Counted from the stretch's first letter, positions 1 through 9,284 are shown. The stretch is 64,000 nt of DNA from Actinomadura terrae (GCF_022751215.1 NZ_JAICDG010000009.1:84815-148814); one strand, 5' to 3'. Notes: generated from the sequence alone by a model not told the origin. Numbers and translations are program-made.

Positions 1-486
1 CCGGGACGTGCGCCGACGGCGCTCGGCGATCCCCGATCCGACGACAAGGCACTGGGACTGCTGCTCGCCTCCGCGCACGAAGCCGCGCGGTCCTCGTTGA
101 ACGCCGAACTGCGCCCGCTCGGGATCGAGACCCGGCACTTCGGCATCCTGGTCACCCTCGACCGGGCGGGGCCGACCAGCCAGCGCGGGCTCGGGGCGCT
201 GCTGGGGCTGGACAAGTCCGCCGTCGTCCGGATCATGGACGAACTGGAGCGGCTGGGCCTCGCCGTCCGCAAGCGCGCGGAACATGATCGGCGCGCCTAC
301 GCGATCGAGTTGACCACCGAGGGCCGCCGCTACGCGCGCACATCGGCGACGGCGGCGGACGAGGTGAGCGCCCGCCTGTTCGGCTGGCTCTCCCCCGCCG
401 ACCGGGATCGGCTGGTCACGCTGCTCACGGGCATCCTGACCCGTGCGGACGACGGTTCGACCGGGAACGAACCGAATCGCTCCTAG
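1..486 (+). CDS. MarR family transcriptional regulator (5' end outside window)
   Basis: The frame is open from the first base of the window, so the gene starts upstream and the N-terminus is missing. The visible 161 residues carry a MarR-type winged helix: a first helix (HFGILVTLDRAG), a recognition region (GLDKSAVVRIMDELERLGLAVR) and a wing (AEHDRRAYAIELTTEG), followed by the C-terminal dimerisation helices. A TTG at 97 could serve as a start but would cut into the first dimerisation helix, so reading in from the edge is preferred. MarR proteins are dimeric DNA-binding repressors that often sense phenolic or oxidative ligands. The ligand and targets cannot be read here. Confidence 0.85.
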   Translation, partial: PGRAPTALGDPRSDDKALGLLLASAHEAARSSLNAELRPLGIETRHFGILVTLDRAGPTSQRGLGALLGLDKSAVVRIMDELERLGLAVRKRAEHDRRAYAIELTTEGRRYARTSATAADEVSARLFGWLSPADRDRLVTLLTGILTRADDGSTGNEPNRS

Positions 487-781
487 CCTTGGATGCGGAG
501 GGAGCATTTCCCGGCCCTCCGGGGAGACGTTGACGGGCGTGGCCTCGGCCCATTGGCGCGCGCCTGCCAACCAGAACCGCCACCGCGCACATCAGAAACA
601 CCGGCACCGCCGCTTCCTCTCACCGGAAACCTGGCGGGACACCAGCACCAGCGGCACCGGACATGGCGCCCCCTTGGCAGGGCTGGCGAGGTCGCGCCCG
701 TTCGCCGCCGACGCCGCGTCCACCATGCGAAAACGGACACCCGCCCACGGGGACGGTGCGGAGGAGACGAAAGGGCACCAG
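487..781. other. Intergenic stretch without a recognisable gene
   Basis: About 295 bp between the MarR gene and the lyase gene. A GGAGG/CCTCC inverted repeat close to the MarR stop (around 498-523) could act in termination. A purine-rich ribosome binding site lies just before the next start. No convincing coding frame or RNA motif was seen. Confidence 0.4.
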
Positions 782-1723
782 ATGAACGATCGATTCAGGA
801 GTCTGCACCGCGCGGACCACCCGCTCCTGCTGCCCAACGCCTGGGACTTCGCGACCGGCGCCGCGCTGGCCCAGGCCGGATTCCCCGCGATCGGGACGAC
901 GAGCCTCGGGGTCGCGGCGGCGGCCGGAAAGCCCGACGCGGCGGGCGGCACCCGCGCCGAGACGCTCGCACTGGGCCGCTCGCTCGCCCGGCTTCCCGTA
1001 CCGGTCACCGTGGACATCGAAGGCGGGTTCTCCTCCCGTCCTGAGGACGTCGCGCGGCTGGTCGCCGAACTTGCCGGGTACGGCATCGCCGGGGTCAACC
1101 TGGAGGACGGACGCGCGGACGGAACACTGACTCCGCTCGACCACCAGATCGAGATCGTCCACGCGGTGAAGGAGGCTGCGCCCGAGGTGTTCCTCAACGC
1201 GCGCACCGACACGTTCTGGCTGGGCGGCGGCGAACCCGACCGCCCGGAGACGCTGCGCAGGGTGCGCGCCTATGCGGACGCGGGCGCGGACGGCGTGTTC
1301 GTCCCTGCCATCGTCGCCGAGGCCGACATTCGCGCCGTGCTGGACGCCGTGGACGTACCGCTCAACGTCCTGTTCATCCCGGGCAAGGCGGAGTACGCGC
1401 GGCTCGCGGAACTCGGCGTGCACCGCGTGAGCCTGGGGTCCCTGCTGTTCCGCAGGTCGCTCCAGGCCGCAGTCGTGGCCGCACTGGAAACCGTCGCCTC
1501 GGCTCCGTCCCTCCTGCACCCCACCGCCCCGCCCAATTCAGGAGCGAACGGTTCGGGCGCGAACGATTCAGCCGAGGACGGCTCCAGCGGTAACCGCTCC
1601 GGCGAGGCCGGTTCGGGCGGGGACGGTTCGGGCGAAATCGGCTCCGGCGAGGCGGCCGGGAGGAGCGGGACGGAGTTTCCCGTCCCGTCCTACCAGGACA
1701 TCCAGAACCTTCTCGCACCGTAA
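782..1723 (+). CDS. Isocitrate lyase/PEP mutase family protein
   Basis: This 313-residue protein belongs to the ICL/PEPM superfamily of Mg-dependent TIM barrels, which make or break C-C or C-P bonds next to a carboxylate. Seen here: the N-terminal LLPNAWDFATGAALAQAG, the GTTSLGVAAAAGKPD loop, VDIEGGF (the Mg-binding aspartate strand), GVNLEDG and NARTD. Residues about 255-297 are a Gly/Ser/Asn-rich insert made of 15-bp tandem units, after which a normal tail resumes (VPSYQDIQNLL). The ATG at 782 is chosen because an AG-rich ribosome binding site precedes it and family homology begins immediately; upstream in-frame sequence looks non-coding. Exact substrate is unknown; 2-methylisocitrate-type or oxaloacetate-hydrolase activities are possible. 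Confidence 0.85.
   Translation: MNDRFRSLHRADHPLLLPNAWDFATGAALAQAGFPAIGTTSLGVAAAAGKPDAAGGTRAETLALGRSLARLPVPVTVDIEGGFSSRPEDVARLVAELAGYGIAGVNLEDGRADGTLTPLDHQIEIVHAVKEAAPEVFLNARTDTFWLGGGEPDRPETLRRVRAYADAGADGVFVPAIVAEADIRAVLDAVDVPLNVLFIPGKAEYARLAELGVHRVSLGSLLFRRSLQAAVVAALETVASAPSLLHPTAPPNSGANGSGANDSAEDGSSGNRSGEAGSGGDGSGEIGSGEAAGRSGTEFPVPSYQDIQNLLAP
1541..1660. repeat. 15-bp tandem array inside the lyase gene (8 units)
   Basis: Eight consecutive, imperfect 15-bp units of the kind GGCGAGGCCGGTTCG start at 1541. Each encodes five residues rich in Gly, Ser, Asn and Asp. Units differ from one another at several positions, so the array is not a recent perfect expansion. It sits between the folded barrel and the C-terminal peptide. 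Confidence 0.8.
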
Positions 1724-1910
1724 ACGACCGTCCCGGCGAACGACCTACCGCGAGCAAGGCCACTGACCAGCACCCGAACCCGGCCCGCAACACGACAACG
1801 CCTTGAGAGCCGGTGACGCAACACCCGAGACCTTGCGCCATGCGCGACCCGTCCAACGACCAAGCCGATCGCCCCGATCGCCCCCGCCTCACGAGCGGTA
1901 GGAAGCGAGG

Positions 1911-3008
1911 TCAGTCCCGGCGGGCGGCGACGGCCTTGCTGTGGGAGTCGACGGCGTCCTGCAGGAAGCGGGACGACTCCGCGAGCATGCCGCGTTCGCG
2001 TTCCTTGGCCAGCGCGGCGAGGCGGTGGAGCGGGACGACCGTCTGGGTGAAGCCGAGCGGCGTGTTCGACCGGATCATCGGAATCCGGTCGTAGGAGTCG
2101 GACAGGCCGAGGTCCTGGTAGCCCCAGCGGCTCGGCACCTCGCGCAGCATCGACTCGCCCAGGTAGCGGACGGCGCCCGACACGAACGGGTCGGTTCCGG
2201 CGACGATGACCGAGTCCCAGTCGGTGTGGCGTTCCAGGACGAGGGGCTCCAGCGCGTCCAGTGAGGCGGGCGAGAAGTCGAAGGGGAAGCCGTCGGGGAG
2301 GAACTCGGCGCGCCACCGGTCGAGCGCCTCGGCCATGCCGGACGTCCACTGGTCGAGGTACTCGCGAGCGGGCCCGCTCATGCGGGCGCGGTCGCTCTGC
2401 ATGTACCACTCGGGGGAACCGAGCTCGGCCGTCGGCGGGTCGGCGCGCGGCGGTTTCACCCGGTCGAGGCCCTCCAGGTCAAGACCGAACTCATCGTGCA
2501 GGACCCGCGCCTGCGCGGGCGTCGCGAGGACGTACAGGTCGTCATCGTCGGGGTCCTCGCCGGGCAGCGCGTAGAACATCCGGGGATCGGTGCCGCCGGG
2601 TTCGAGGTCGTCGATGCACTCCATCACGGTCAGCAGATCGAGGTGCTCCCCGGACTCGTGCTCGACGACCCACCACACCGGCTCGCCGTCGCGCAGGAAA
2701 TGCAGGCTCTCCTCGCCGTCCTCGTCCTCGACGAGCTCGACGTCGGCGACCGTCACGCCACCGCACTCGGCGGCGTTCTCCAGGATCTCGCGGTAGCCGT
2801 CCTCAAGGTCGTCGACGCTCCCGGCGTGCGCCCACACGACCAGGCCGCACCCGTCGAGGACGTCGAGGACGTCCGCCTCCTCAGGCTCGTCGTCGGGACC
2901 GGGCGGCGGCTCGCCGAGCGTGGCAAGCGCCGCAGCGGCCTCGTCCTCGGACGCCATGCCGAGCTCCACCAACCGGCCCGTCAGGCTCCGGTACGTCGTG
3001 TTGACCAT
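1911..3008 (-). CDS. Conserved-looking hypothetical protein
   Basis: A soluble 365-residue acidic protein that I do not recognise. The N-terminal two thirds are rich in Asp/Glu and Trp (LHFLRDGEPVWWVVEHESGEH, DLLTVMECIDDLEPGG, MFYALPGEDPDDDDLYVLAT). The C-terminal part is more basic and helical, with WYMQSDRARMSGPAREYLDQ and GLSDSYDRIPMIRSN. No signal peptide or membrane segment is seen. The ATG at 3008 (MVNTTYRSL) is preferred; an upstream in-frame ATG at 3053 would add 15 residues and cannot be excluded. Third positions are strongly G/C, as expected for a real gene here. Confidence 0.7.
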   Translation of the reverse strand: MVNTTYRSLTGRLVELGMASEDEAAAALATLGEPPPGPDDEPEEADVLDVLDGCGLVVWAHAGSVDDLEDGYREILENAAECGGVTVADVELVEDEDGEESLHFLRDGEPVWWVVEHESGEHLDLLTVMECIDDLEPGGTDPRMFYALPGEDPDDDDLYVLATPAQARVLHDEFGLDLEGLDRVKPPRADPPTAELGSPEWYMQSDRARMSGPAREYLDQWTSGMAEALDRWRAEFLPDGFPFDFSPASLDALEPLVLERHTDWDSVIVAGTDPFVSGAVRYLGESMLREVPSRWGYQDLGLSDSYDRIPMIRSNTPLGFTQTVVPLHRLAALAKERERGMLAESSRFLQDAVDSHSKAVAARRD

Positions 3009-3099
3009 GCCCGGATCATGCCAGGTCCCCCCGACATTCCGCGGTGTTTCCACCCGCTGTCCTCCAACTCACCACGTCCACGTCGCCAAGACGACGGTG

Positions 3100-3786
3100 C
3101 TAGGGGACGGCGTCTATTCCTCGGCGGGATCGGAGCCAGTGGGTCCGTTCGGCGGCGACGTAGGACGCTCCGTCCGGCCCGTCCGGACCCTCGTGCCAGG
3201 GGCGCATGCCCAGTTGCTCGGCGACGGCGGCCGAGGAGGCGCTGCTCGCGTCGATCTCGGCGGTGATGCGGCGCAGGCCGACGACCTCGAACGCGTAGCC
3301 GAGCACCGCGCGGGACGCCTCGACCGCGAGGCCCTGGCCCCACCGGTCCGGCTCCAGGCTGTAGAGGATCTCGACGTCGACGGCGCCGTCGGCGGGACCG
3401 TCGTGGCGGCGGAGGCCCGCCACGCCGACCAGCCGGGCGCCATGCGGCTCCGACAGCCGGTGCGGGTCGCCGAGACCGTGCCGGCCGGACAGGCCGGACA
3501 GACCGGGCGCGCTGGGACGCAGCGCCCACAGCCCGAAGCCCTCGATCGCGAAGTCCCGCTGGCTGGCGGCGATGATCCCGGTGACCTGGACGGGTGAGAT
3601 GACCTGGTCGCCGAAGAGGTGACGCCGGACGAGCGGGCCCGTCCAGTGCGTGTGCAGGGCACGGTGGTCGCTCATGGAGACCGGGTGCAGGACGAGCCGC
3701 CCGGTCCGCAGCACGGCGCTCTTGGCCCGCGGTGTCTCGTTCCCAGGACCCAGTACCGCACTTCCAGTCCGCAGCGCCTCACTCAT
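3100..3786 (-). CDS. GNAT family N-acetyltransferase
   Basis: Transfers an acetyl group from acetyl-CoA to an amine; the acceptor is unknown. The 228-residue protein has the RimJ/RimL-like layout: an N-terminal strand LRTGRLVLHPVS, strand 4 VDVEILYSLEPDRWGQGLAVEA with the acetyl-CoA loop, then LRRITAEIDASSASSAAVAEQLGM. Its ATG (3786) overlaps the stop of the upstream CMD gene by 8 bp, and GGAGG lies six bases before it, so translation is coupled. The start and ribosome binding site lie inside the first unit of the 24-bp array that forms the tail of the CMD protein. A shorter low-complexity GLSGLSG segment is present near residue 75. Confidence 0.88.
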   Translation of the reverse strand: MSEALRTGSAVLGPGNETPRAKSAVLRTGRLVLHPVSMSDHRALHTHWTGPLVRRHLFGDQVISPVQVTGIIAASQRDFAIEGFGLWALRPSAPGLSGLSGRHGLGDPHRLSEPHGARLVGVAGLRRHDGPADGAVDVEILYSLEPDRWGQGLAVEASRAVLGYAFEVVGLRRITAEIDASSASSAAVAEQLGMRPWHEGPDGPDGASYVAAERTHWLRSRRGIDAVP

Positions 3787-4699
3787 GCCCATCCTCCGGC
3801 CGCCGCTGGGGCCCGCCCTCCGGCGACCACCCATGCCCGCCTCCCGGCCGCCGCTCAGACCCACCTTCCGACGACCGCTCGGACCCGCCCTCCGACCGCC
3901 GCTCGGACCCGCCCTCCGACGACCGCTCGGACCCGCCCTCCGACCGCCGCTCGGACCCACCTTCCGACGACCACGCGGTCCCGCTCTCCGGTCGCCATCC
4001 GGACCCGCCCTCCGGCGACCATTCGGGTTCGGGATCGGGTGGCCATTCTGGCTGGGGCTCGCCGTCGGGCAGGCCCACCCGGAAGACCCGCAGGTGGAGG
4101 GCCAGCGTCGAGTAGTAGCCGACGAGGGTGACCAGCTCGACGACGGCGGCGCGGCCGAGTGTCGCCACCGCCTCGGTGAACACGGCGTCGCCGAGGTCGC
4201 GTTCGGTGGTGAGCTGCCGGACCGCCTCATACACCACGCGCTCGCGGACGTCGGCGAGCATCGGCGCGCGGCCCTCGCGCAGCGCGGCCATCTCGTCGTC
4301 GCCGAGACCGGCGCGGCGGCCGGTCCGCTCGTGGGCGTACCACTCGAAGTCCGAGCGCAGGTGCGCGGCGACGACGAGCGTCGCGATCTCCCGTTCCCGT
4401 TCGGTGAACGCGGTGCCGAAGCGCAGCGCGGCGCCGAGGTCCTGGAGCGGCAGCCCCACCGACGGGCTGTAGAGCATCGCGTTGAAGGGGCCGAGGAGCC
4501 GGCCCGCGTCGTCGACGAACCGGAACGCCGGACGGCCGTCCGCGCGGGGGCCGCCGGTCACGGCCTCGTAGACGGCCCGCTGCTCGTCGCCGAGCGAGCC
4601 GGGGTACAGCAGCGGCAGGCGCGTCCCGACCGGCTCGCGCCCGCGCCGACCGGCGGGGCGTCGATCGTTGACGGGCTCACCGTTCACGGGGTCGATCAC
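3779..4699 (-). CDS. Carboxymuconolactone decarboxylase (CMD/AhpD-like) family protein with repeat tail
   Basis: Residues about 20-210 match the CMD fold: GPFNAMLYSPSVGLPLQDLG, FTEREREIATLVVAAHLRS, EWYAHERTGRRAGL and VVELVTLVGYYSTLALHLRV. The Glu/His of EWYAHE occupy the family's active-site region, but no CxxC peroxidatic pair is visible, so a lactone decarboxylase-like or uncharacterised role is likelier than AhpD peroxidase. From about residue 211 the protein becomes a hydrophilic repeat tail of eight-residue units (SEGGSERR / SEGGSERS), encoded by a 24-bp tandem array that runs to the stop codon. The start is GTG at 4699, with a TAGCGT-like -10 about seven bases upstream, which may mean a leaderless message. 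The next gene (GNAT) overlaps it. Confidence 0.85.
   Translation of the reverse strand: MIDPVNGEPVNDRRPAGRRGREPVGTRLPLLYPGSLGDEQRAVYEAVTGGPRADGRPAFRFVDDAGRLLGPFNAMLYSPSVGLPLQDLGAALRFGTAFTEREREIATLVVAAHLRSDFEWYAHERTGRRAGLGDDEMAALREGRAPMLADVRERVVYEAVRQLTTERDLGDAVFTEAVATLGRAAVVELVTLVGYYSTLALHLRVFRVGLPDGEPQPEWPPDPEPEWSPEGGSGWRPESGTAWSSEGGSERRSEGGSERSSEGGSERRSEGGSERSSEGGSERRPGGGHGWSPEGGPQRRPEDGHE
3780..4067. repeat. 24-bp tandem array at the CMD/GNAT junction (about 12 units)
   Basis: Twelve 24-bp units can be laid end to end from 3780. The best-conserved central four alternate between versions ending CCGACCGC and CCGACGAC, both with core CGCTCGGACCCGCC. The first unit contains the CMD stop codon region and the GNAT start codon. 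The array codes for the eight-residue repeats of the CMD tail. Confidence 0.88.
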
Positions 4700-4889
4700 T
4701 TACCGCACGCTAGGCCGTCGGCGCGGTCGCCTCAACCCCCGTCCGGAATGTGAAACCCCGCGCACACGAGGACATGGCGGTTACGTAACAGCGCACCGCT
4801 GCCGATGACAGGTGAAATGGCAGATGAATCCGACCTGGCCGATCGGCGGTACCGGCCGGAGCGGACCGGTCCCCTGGCAGGATGGGCCG

Positions 4890-5747
4890 GTGACCGGCAT
4901 CTATGACGATCCCTGGGCGTATGAGCTGGCGTGCTCGTTCCGCGAGGTGCCCGCCGAGGTGGACGTGCTGCTCGCGTGGTGCGCCGAGCACCGTCCCGAG
5001 GACGCGGGTCCCGTCCGGACGGTGCTGGAGCTGGCCGCCGGGCCCGCCGAGCACGCCCGCGAGATGGCCCGCCGCGGCCTGGCCGCGACCGCGCTCGACC
5101 TGAACCCGGCGATGTGCGCCTACGCCGCCGCCGAGGCGGGACGCGCCGGAGTCGCGCTGGAGGTCGTCCAGGACGACATGACCCGGTTCGACCTGGGGCG
5201 ACGCTTCGACCTGGTCGTGACGATGCTGGACTCCACGTCCCACCTGATGACGCTGGACGCGTTCGTCGCGCACCTGCGCCGCGTCGCCGCGCACCTGGCC
5301 CCGGGCGGCCTCTACGTCGTGGAGATGTCGCACCCGCGCGACCGGCTCGGCGGCGACGAGCCCAGCGTGAGCACGGGCTGGACCGTCGAACGCGACGGCG
5401 CCCGCGCCACGGTGCGCTGGGGCGAACCCACGGACCGGCTCGACCCGATCACCCAGATCTCCGACGACCAGGTCACGATGACGATCGAGGGCGACCGATC
5501 CGGGACCAGAGCCGGAGACAGAGCCGGGGGCGGTTCTGGGGAGGGAACCGGCGGGCGGGGACCGCGAGTGATCCGCGACGTCGTCCCCTACCGCTTCTGG
5601 ACGGCCACTGAGGTGGACGCGGCGGTCCGGCTGGCGGGCGGGCTCGGCATCGTGGCCCAGTACGGCGACTTCGGGGCCGGTGAGGACGCCGTCCCCCTCA
5701 CCGGCCCCGAAGCATGGCGCATGCTGACCGTCCTACGCCCCACTTGA
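4890..5747 (+). CDS. Class I SAM-dependent methyltransferase
   Basis: A 285-residue Rossmann-fold methyltransferase. Motif I is VLELAAGPAEHA, followed by the acidic residue of the next strand in ATALDLNPAM, a motif II-like DLVVTMLDSTSHL, and post-II LAPGGLYVVEMSHP. The acceptor substrate cannot be told. GTG at 4890 is chosen over the ATG at 4812 because homology begins at VTGIYDDPWAYE and a CAGGAT hexamer sits six bases before it, the usual spacing of a leaderless actinobacterial promoter. A short Gly/Arg/Asp-rich insert (about residues 204-222) interrupts the C-terminal half. The stop codon is the first element of a 22-bp tandem array. Confidence 0.85.
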   Translation: MTGIYDDPWAYELACSFREVPAEVDVLLAWCAEHRPEDAGPVRTVLELAAGPAEHAREMARRGLAATALDLNPAMCAYAAAEAGRAGVALEVVQDDMTRFDLGRRFDLVVTMLDSTSHLMTLDAFVAHLRRVAAHLAPGGLYVVEMSHPRDRLGGDEPSVSTGWTVERDGARATVRWGEPTDRLDPITQISDDQVTMTIEGDRSGTRAGDRAGGGSGEGTGGRGPRVIRDVVPYRFWTATEVDAAVRLAGGLGIVAQYGDFGAGEDAVPLTGPEAWRMLTVLRPT

Positions 5748-5895
5748 TCAGAGGCGCGATCCTGCTCGGCCAAAGCGCGATCCTGCCTCACCAGGCACGC
5801 GGCCCTGCTCGATCAGGTACGCGGGCCTTGCTCGATCAAGGCGCGATACCTCTCACTCAGAAGCGTGGTCATGCTCGGGCAGGAGCGGGATCGGG
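5744..5895. repeat. About 22-bp tandem array starting at a stop codon (7 units)
   Basis: Seven degenerate units of 21-23 bp, with core TCGATCAGGCGCGATCCTGC, run from 5744 to 5895. The first contains the TGA of the methyltransferase gene. The array fills almost the whole gap to glyA and is not coding in any convincing frame. Confidence 0.78.
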
Positions 5896-5906
5896 ATTCG
5901 GCCTGG

Positions 5907-7178
<1,272 letters not shown>

Positions 7179-7237
7179 GACAGCCTCCGCGCTGCTCACG
7201 CCGGGACGCGTCGTACGGCCCCGACGAACGGGGACCC

Positions 7238-7320
7238 GTACACCCAGGCGCGCGGTGTGCGGACCGCTTTCGCTCCCCGGTGGTCGTCTCCACCTTGACT
7301 GCGCCAGTCGCGTGCCCGCC
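7238..7320 (-). promoter_or_regulatory. ZTP (pfl motif) riboswitch in the glyA leader
   Basis: Read on the minus strand, the leader contains, in order, CGCGACTGGCG, GGTGGA...CCACCGGGGAGCG, and CCGCGCGCCTGGGT. These are the conserved blocks of the pfl RNA motif: the ACUGGCG internal loop, the P2 hairpin followed by GGGGAGCG, and the P3 CCGCCUGGG loop. The pfl motif binds ZTP/ZMP and commonly controls glyA, purH and fhs in actinobacteria. The final stem here reads CGCGCGCCTGGG rather than the commonest CCGCCTGGG. No poly-U terminator is visible before the ATG, so control may be by access to the GGAGG or by Rho. Confidence 0.85.
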
Positions 7321-7326
7321 ATCATA
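7321..7326 (-). promoter_or_regulatory. Probable -10 element of the glyA leader transcript
   Basis: TATGAT on the minus strand, placed so that transcription would start just before the ZTP aptamer. No good -35 hexamer is visible 16-18 bp upstream, where the sequence is G-rich. Confidence 0.55.
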
Positions 7327-7367
7327 GCGACCCACCCGCCCCCGTCCCACGCCGTCACAGCCCCGCC

Positions 7368-7575
7368 CTTCCACCGGACCGCGCCTTCATCGGCTCGCGT
7401 CGTCCCCAGGCCGCACCTTCATCAAGCCGTACCATCAGCAGGCCGCACCTTCAGCAGAGCGGGCCTTCATCGGGTTGCGCCATCATCAACCCGCGCCTTC
7501 AGCAGGCCGCACCTTCAGCAGGCCGCACCTTCGGCGAGACGCACCTTCGGCGGGACGCGCTCTTATCAAGCTGCG
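7368..7575. repeat. 16-bp tandem array ending in the EamA stop codon (13 units)
   Basis: Thirteen units of exactly 16 bp tile 7368-7575 without gaps. The plus-strand consensus is CCTTCAGCAGGCCGCA, with two adjacent identical copies at 7496-7527. The last unit (7560-7575) contains the TGA of the minus-strand EamA gene at 7566-7568, so in gene orientation the array begins at the stop codon and runs downstream. A 16-bp period cannot keep a reading frame, which fits its untranslated position. Confidence 0.88.
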
Positions 7576-8531
7576 ACCTCGTCGTGTCCAGGGCAGCCGT
7601 CCCGTTCGGAGGGCTCTTTGCGGCCTGCGGATTTCTCGCTGGACGTGGGCGACGCCGTCCGGGCGGGCCAGGAGACGACGGTCAGGCCGCCGAGCAGCAG
7701 CAGTGAGCCCGCCGCGACCGGGGCCGCCATCCGTTCGCCGAGCACGGCGATGGCGAGGGCGGTGGCGACGAGTGGTTCGGCCAGGCTAAGCGTCCCGGCG
7801 GTCGCGGCGCTCACCCGGAGGAGGCCTGTGACGAAGAACATGTACGCGGCGGCCGTGGTCGCGATCCCGAGCCAGGCGACCAGGGCCACCGGACGGGGTG
7901 CCGCGAGGGCGGGCAGGCCGGTGAGCGTCCACGGCAGCAGGGCCGCGCCGCCGACGAGCAGTGTGACTGAGACCGCCGCCGTCATGCCGACGTCCCGTCC
8001 GGTCAGCTTCTTGGCCGAGACGGTGTAGACGCCGAAGCACGTCCCGGCGACCAGCCCGAGGCCGATGCCCGCCGGGTCGGCGTGGACGGACGGTCCGGGG
8101 ACCGCCAGCAGGCCGACGCCGCCGACGGCGCAGGCGGTCCCGGCGCACCAGCGGCGGCTGAGCCCCGTGCCGAGGACGATCCGCTCGCACAGTCCGGTGG
8201 AGACGGGCGCCAGCCCGAACACGACGGCGGTCGCGACGGCGGCGCCGGTGCGGTCGACCGCGCCGAAGAACGACGCCTGGAACGTGCCGGTGGCGGTCGC
8301 GGCGGCGAGGAGCGGCGGCCATGCAGGGCGGCGCAGCGTCAGGAACGACCGCGGGTTCGTCATGAGCACCACGGCGGCGAGGACGAGCCCGCCGGTGATG
8401 ATCCGTGCTCCCCCGACCGCGACGGGGCTCGCGGACGGCTCAGCGAGCACCTGCGCGGGACCCACGGTTCCCCAGAGGACGCCCGCGGCGAGCACCAGCA
8501 GCACCCCGGACGAGTTGTTCCGTCGGTTCAT
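7566..8531 (-). CDS. EamA/DMT family transporter
   Basis: A 321-residue inner-membrane protein with about ten hydrophobic helices in two EamA repeats. Examples are LLVLAAGVLWGTVGPAQVLA, GLVLAAVVLMT, IGLGLVAGTCFGVYTVSAKK, LVAWLGIATTAAAYMFFVTG and AAPVAAGSLLLLGGLTVVSW. The tail after residue 295 is hydrophilic. DMT proteins export metabolites or amino acids; the substrate is not readable. It follows an Lrp/AsnC regulator gene by about 110 bp on the same strand, an arrangement typical of amino-acid exporters under Lrp control. Its stop codon is the first element of a 16-bp tandem array. Confidence 0.9.
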   Translation of the reverse strand: MNRRNNSSGVLLVLAAGVLWGTVGPAQVLAEPSASPVAVGGARIITGGLVLAAVVLMTNPRSFLTLRRPAWPPLLAAATATGTFQASFFGAVDRTGAAVATAVVFGLAPVSTGLCERIVLGTGLSRRWCAGTACAVGGVGLLAVPGPSVHADPAGIGLGLVAGTCFGVYTVSAKKLTGRDVGMTAAVSVTLLVGGAALLPWTLTGLPALAAPRPVALVAWLGIATTAAAYMFFVTGLLRVSAATAGTLSLAEPLVATALAIAVLGERMAAPVAAGSLLLLGGLTVVSWPARTASPTSSEKSAGRKEPSERDGCPGHDEVAA

Positions 8532-8640
8532 GGCTTGGACGCTAGGAGGAAATGCGGCGTGCTGCGTCTTTACCCGCGATTCCTTCGGCTCGACCCGCCC
8601 GAGCCGTGGTTCGTTCGCCCCGGTGGCCCGTCCACGAAGA

Positions 8641-9132
8641 TCAACTGTAGGACGTTCGGCGGTCCGGGCGCTCGGACCGCGGAAGTTCGGACTGCTCGAC
8701 GGGCTGGACGTACTCGAACACCACCGTCGTGCGGACGTCCACGAACTCCTTGCGGCGCGCCAGCCGGTCGAGGACGAAGTCGCGCAGGTACGCGGTGCTC
8801 GGGACCGCCACGTGGACCAGCAGGTCCTCGTTGCCCGTCACCACGTACACCCCGACCGACTCGGGCATCGAGGCCATGCTGTCGCGGGCCGACTCGATCG
8901 CCTCCCGGGACTGCGGCCGGATCCGGATCGAGATCAGCGCCTGGACGCTGCGGTCCAGCCGCTCCAGGTCGGCCACCGCGTGGAAGCCGGTGATGACGCC
9001 CCGGGCCCGCAGCGCCCGCGTGCGCTCCAGGGCGGTGGACGGGGCGATCCCGACCGCCTCGGCCAACTCGCGGTTCGTCTGGCGGCCGTCGCGTTGCAGC
9101 CGCCGCAGGATCGCCTGGTCCACCGCGTCCAT
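8641..9132 (-). CDS. Lrp/AsnC family transcriptional regulator
   Basis: A 163-residue protein with an N-terminal helix-turn-helix (DQAILRRLQRDGRQTNRELA, then VGIAPSTALERTRALRARGV) and a C-terminal RAM/AsnC ligand-binding domain (VGVYVVTGNEDLLVHVAV, REFVDVRTTVVFEYV-like ending). Such proteins form octamers that sense amino acids. It lies directly upstream of the EamA exporter in the same direction, so that transporter is the likely target. Confidence 0.92.
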   Translation of the reverse strand: MDAVDQAILRRLQRDGRQTNRELAEAVGIAPSTALERTRALRARGVITGFHAVADLERLDRSVQALISIRIRPQSREAIESARDSMASMPESVGVYVVTGNEDLLVHVAVPSTAYLRDFVLDRLARRKEFVDVRTTVVFEYVQPVEQSELPRSERPDRRTSYS

Positions 9133-9284
9133 CGAATGCCCCTCCCGCTCGGTGGGCGCCGAACTCCCGCGCGGGAAACGCGCCCCGGCACCCCGTCCTC
9201 CGAAGATTATTCGCCCCGGGCGAAGGGAGCCCTACCGGGGCATAGCCGACTCAGTAGGAGGAGGAGCAGGGAAGAGACAGGAAG

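Noticed and set aside
443..781. N-terminal extension of the lyase from an upstream ATG at 443
   Set aside because: The extra 113 residues overlap the MarR gene and look non-coding; the ICL/PEPM fold begins at the ATG at 782.
7179..7330. Glycine riboswitch upstream of glyA
   Set aside because: The conserved blocks match the ZTP (pfl) motif instead; tandem glycine aptamer features are absent.
7368..7575. Possible CRISPR array
   Set aside because: Units are 16 bp and contiguous with no unique spacers, and no cas genes are present. The same holds for the other tandem arrays.
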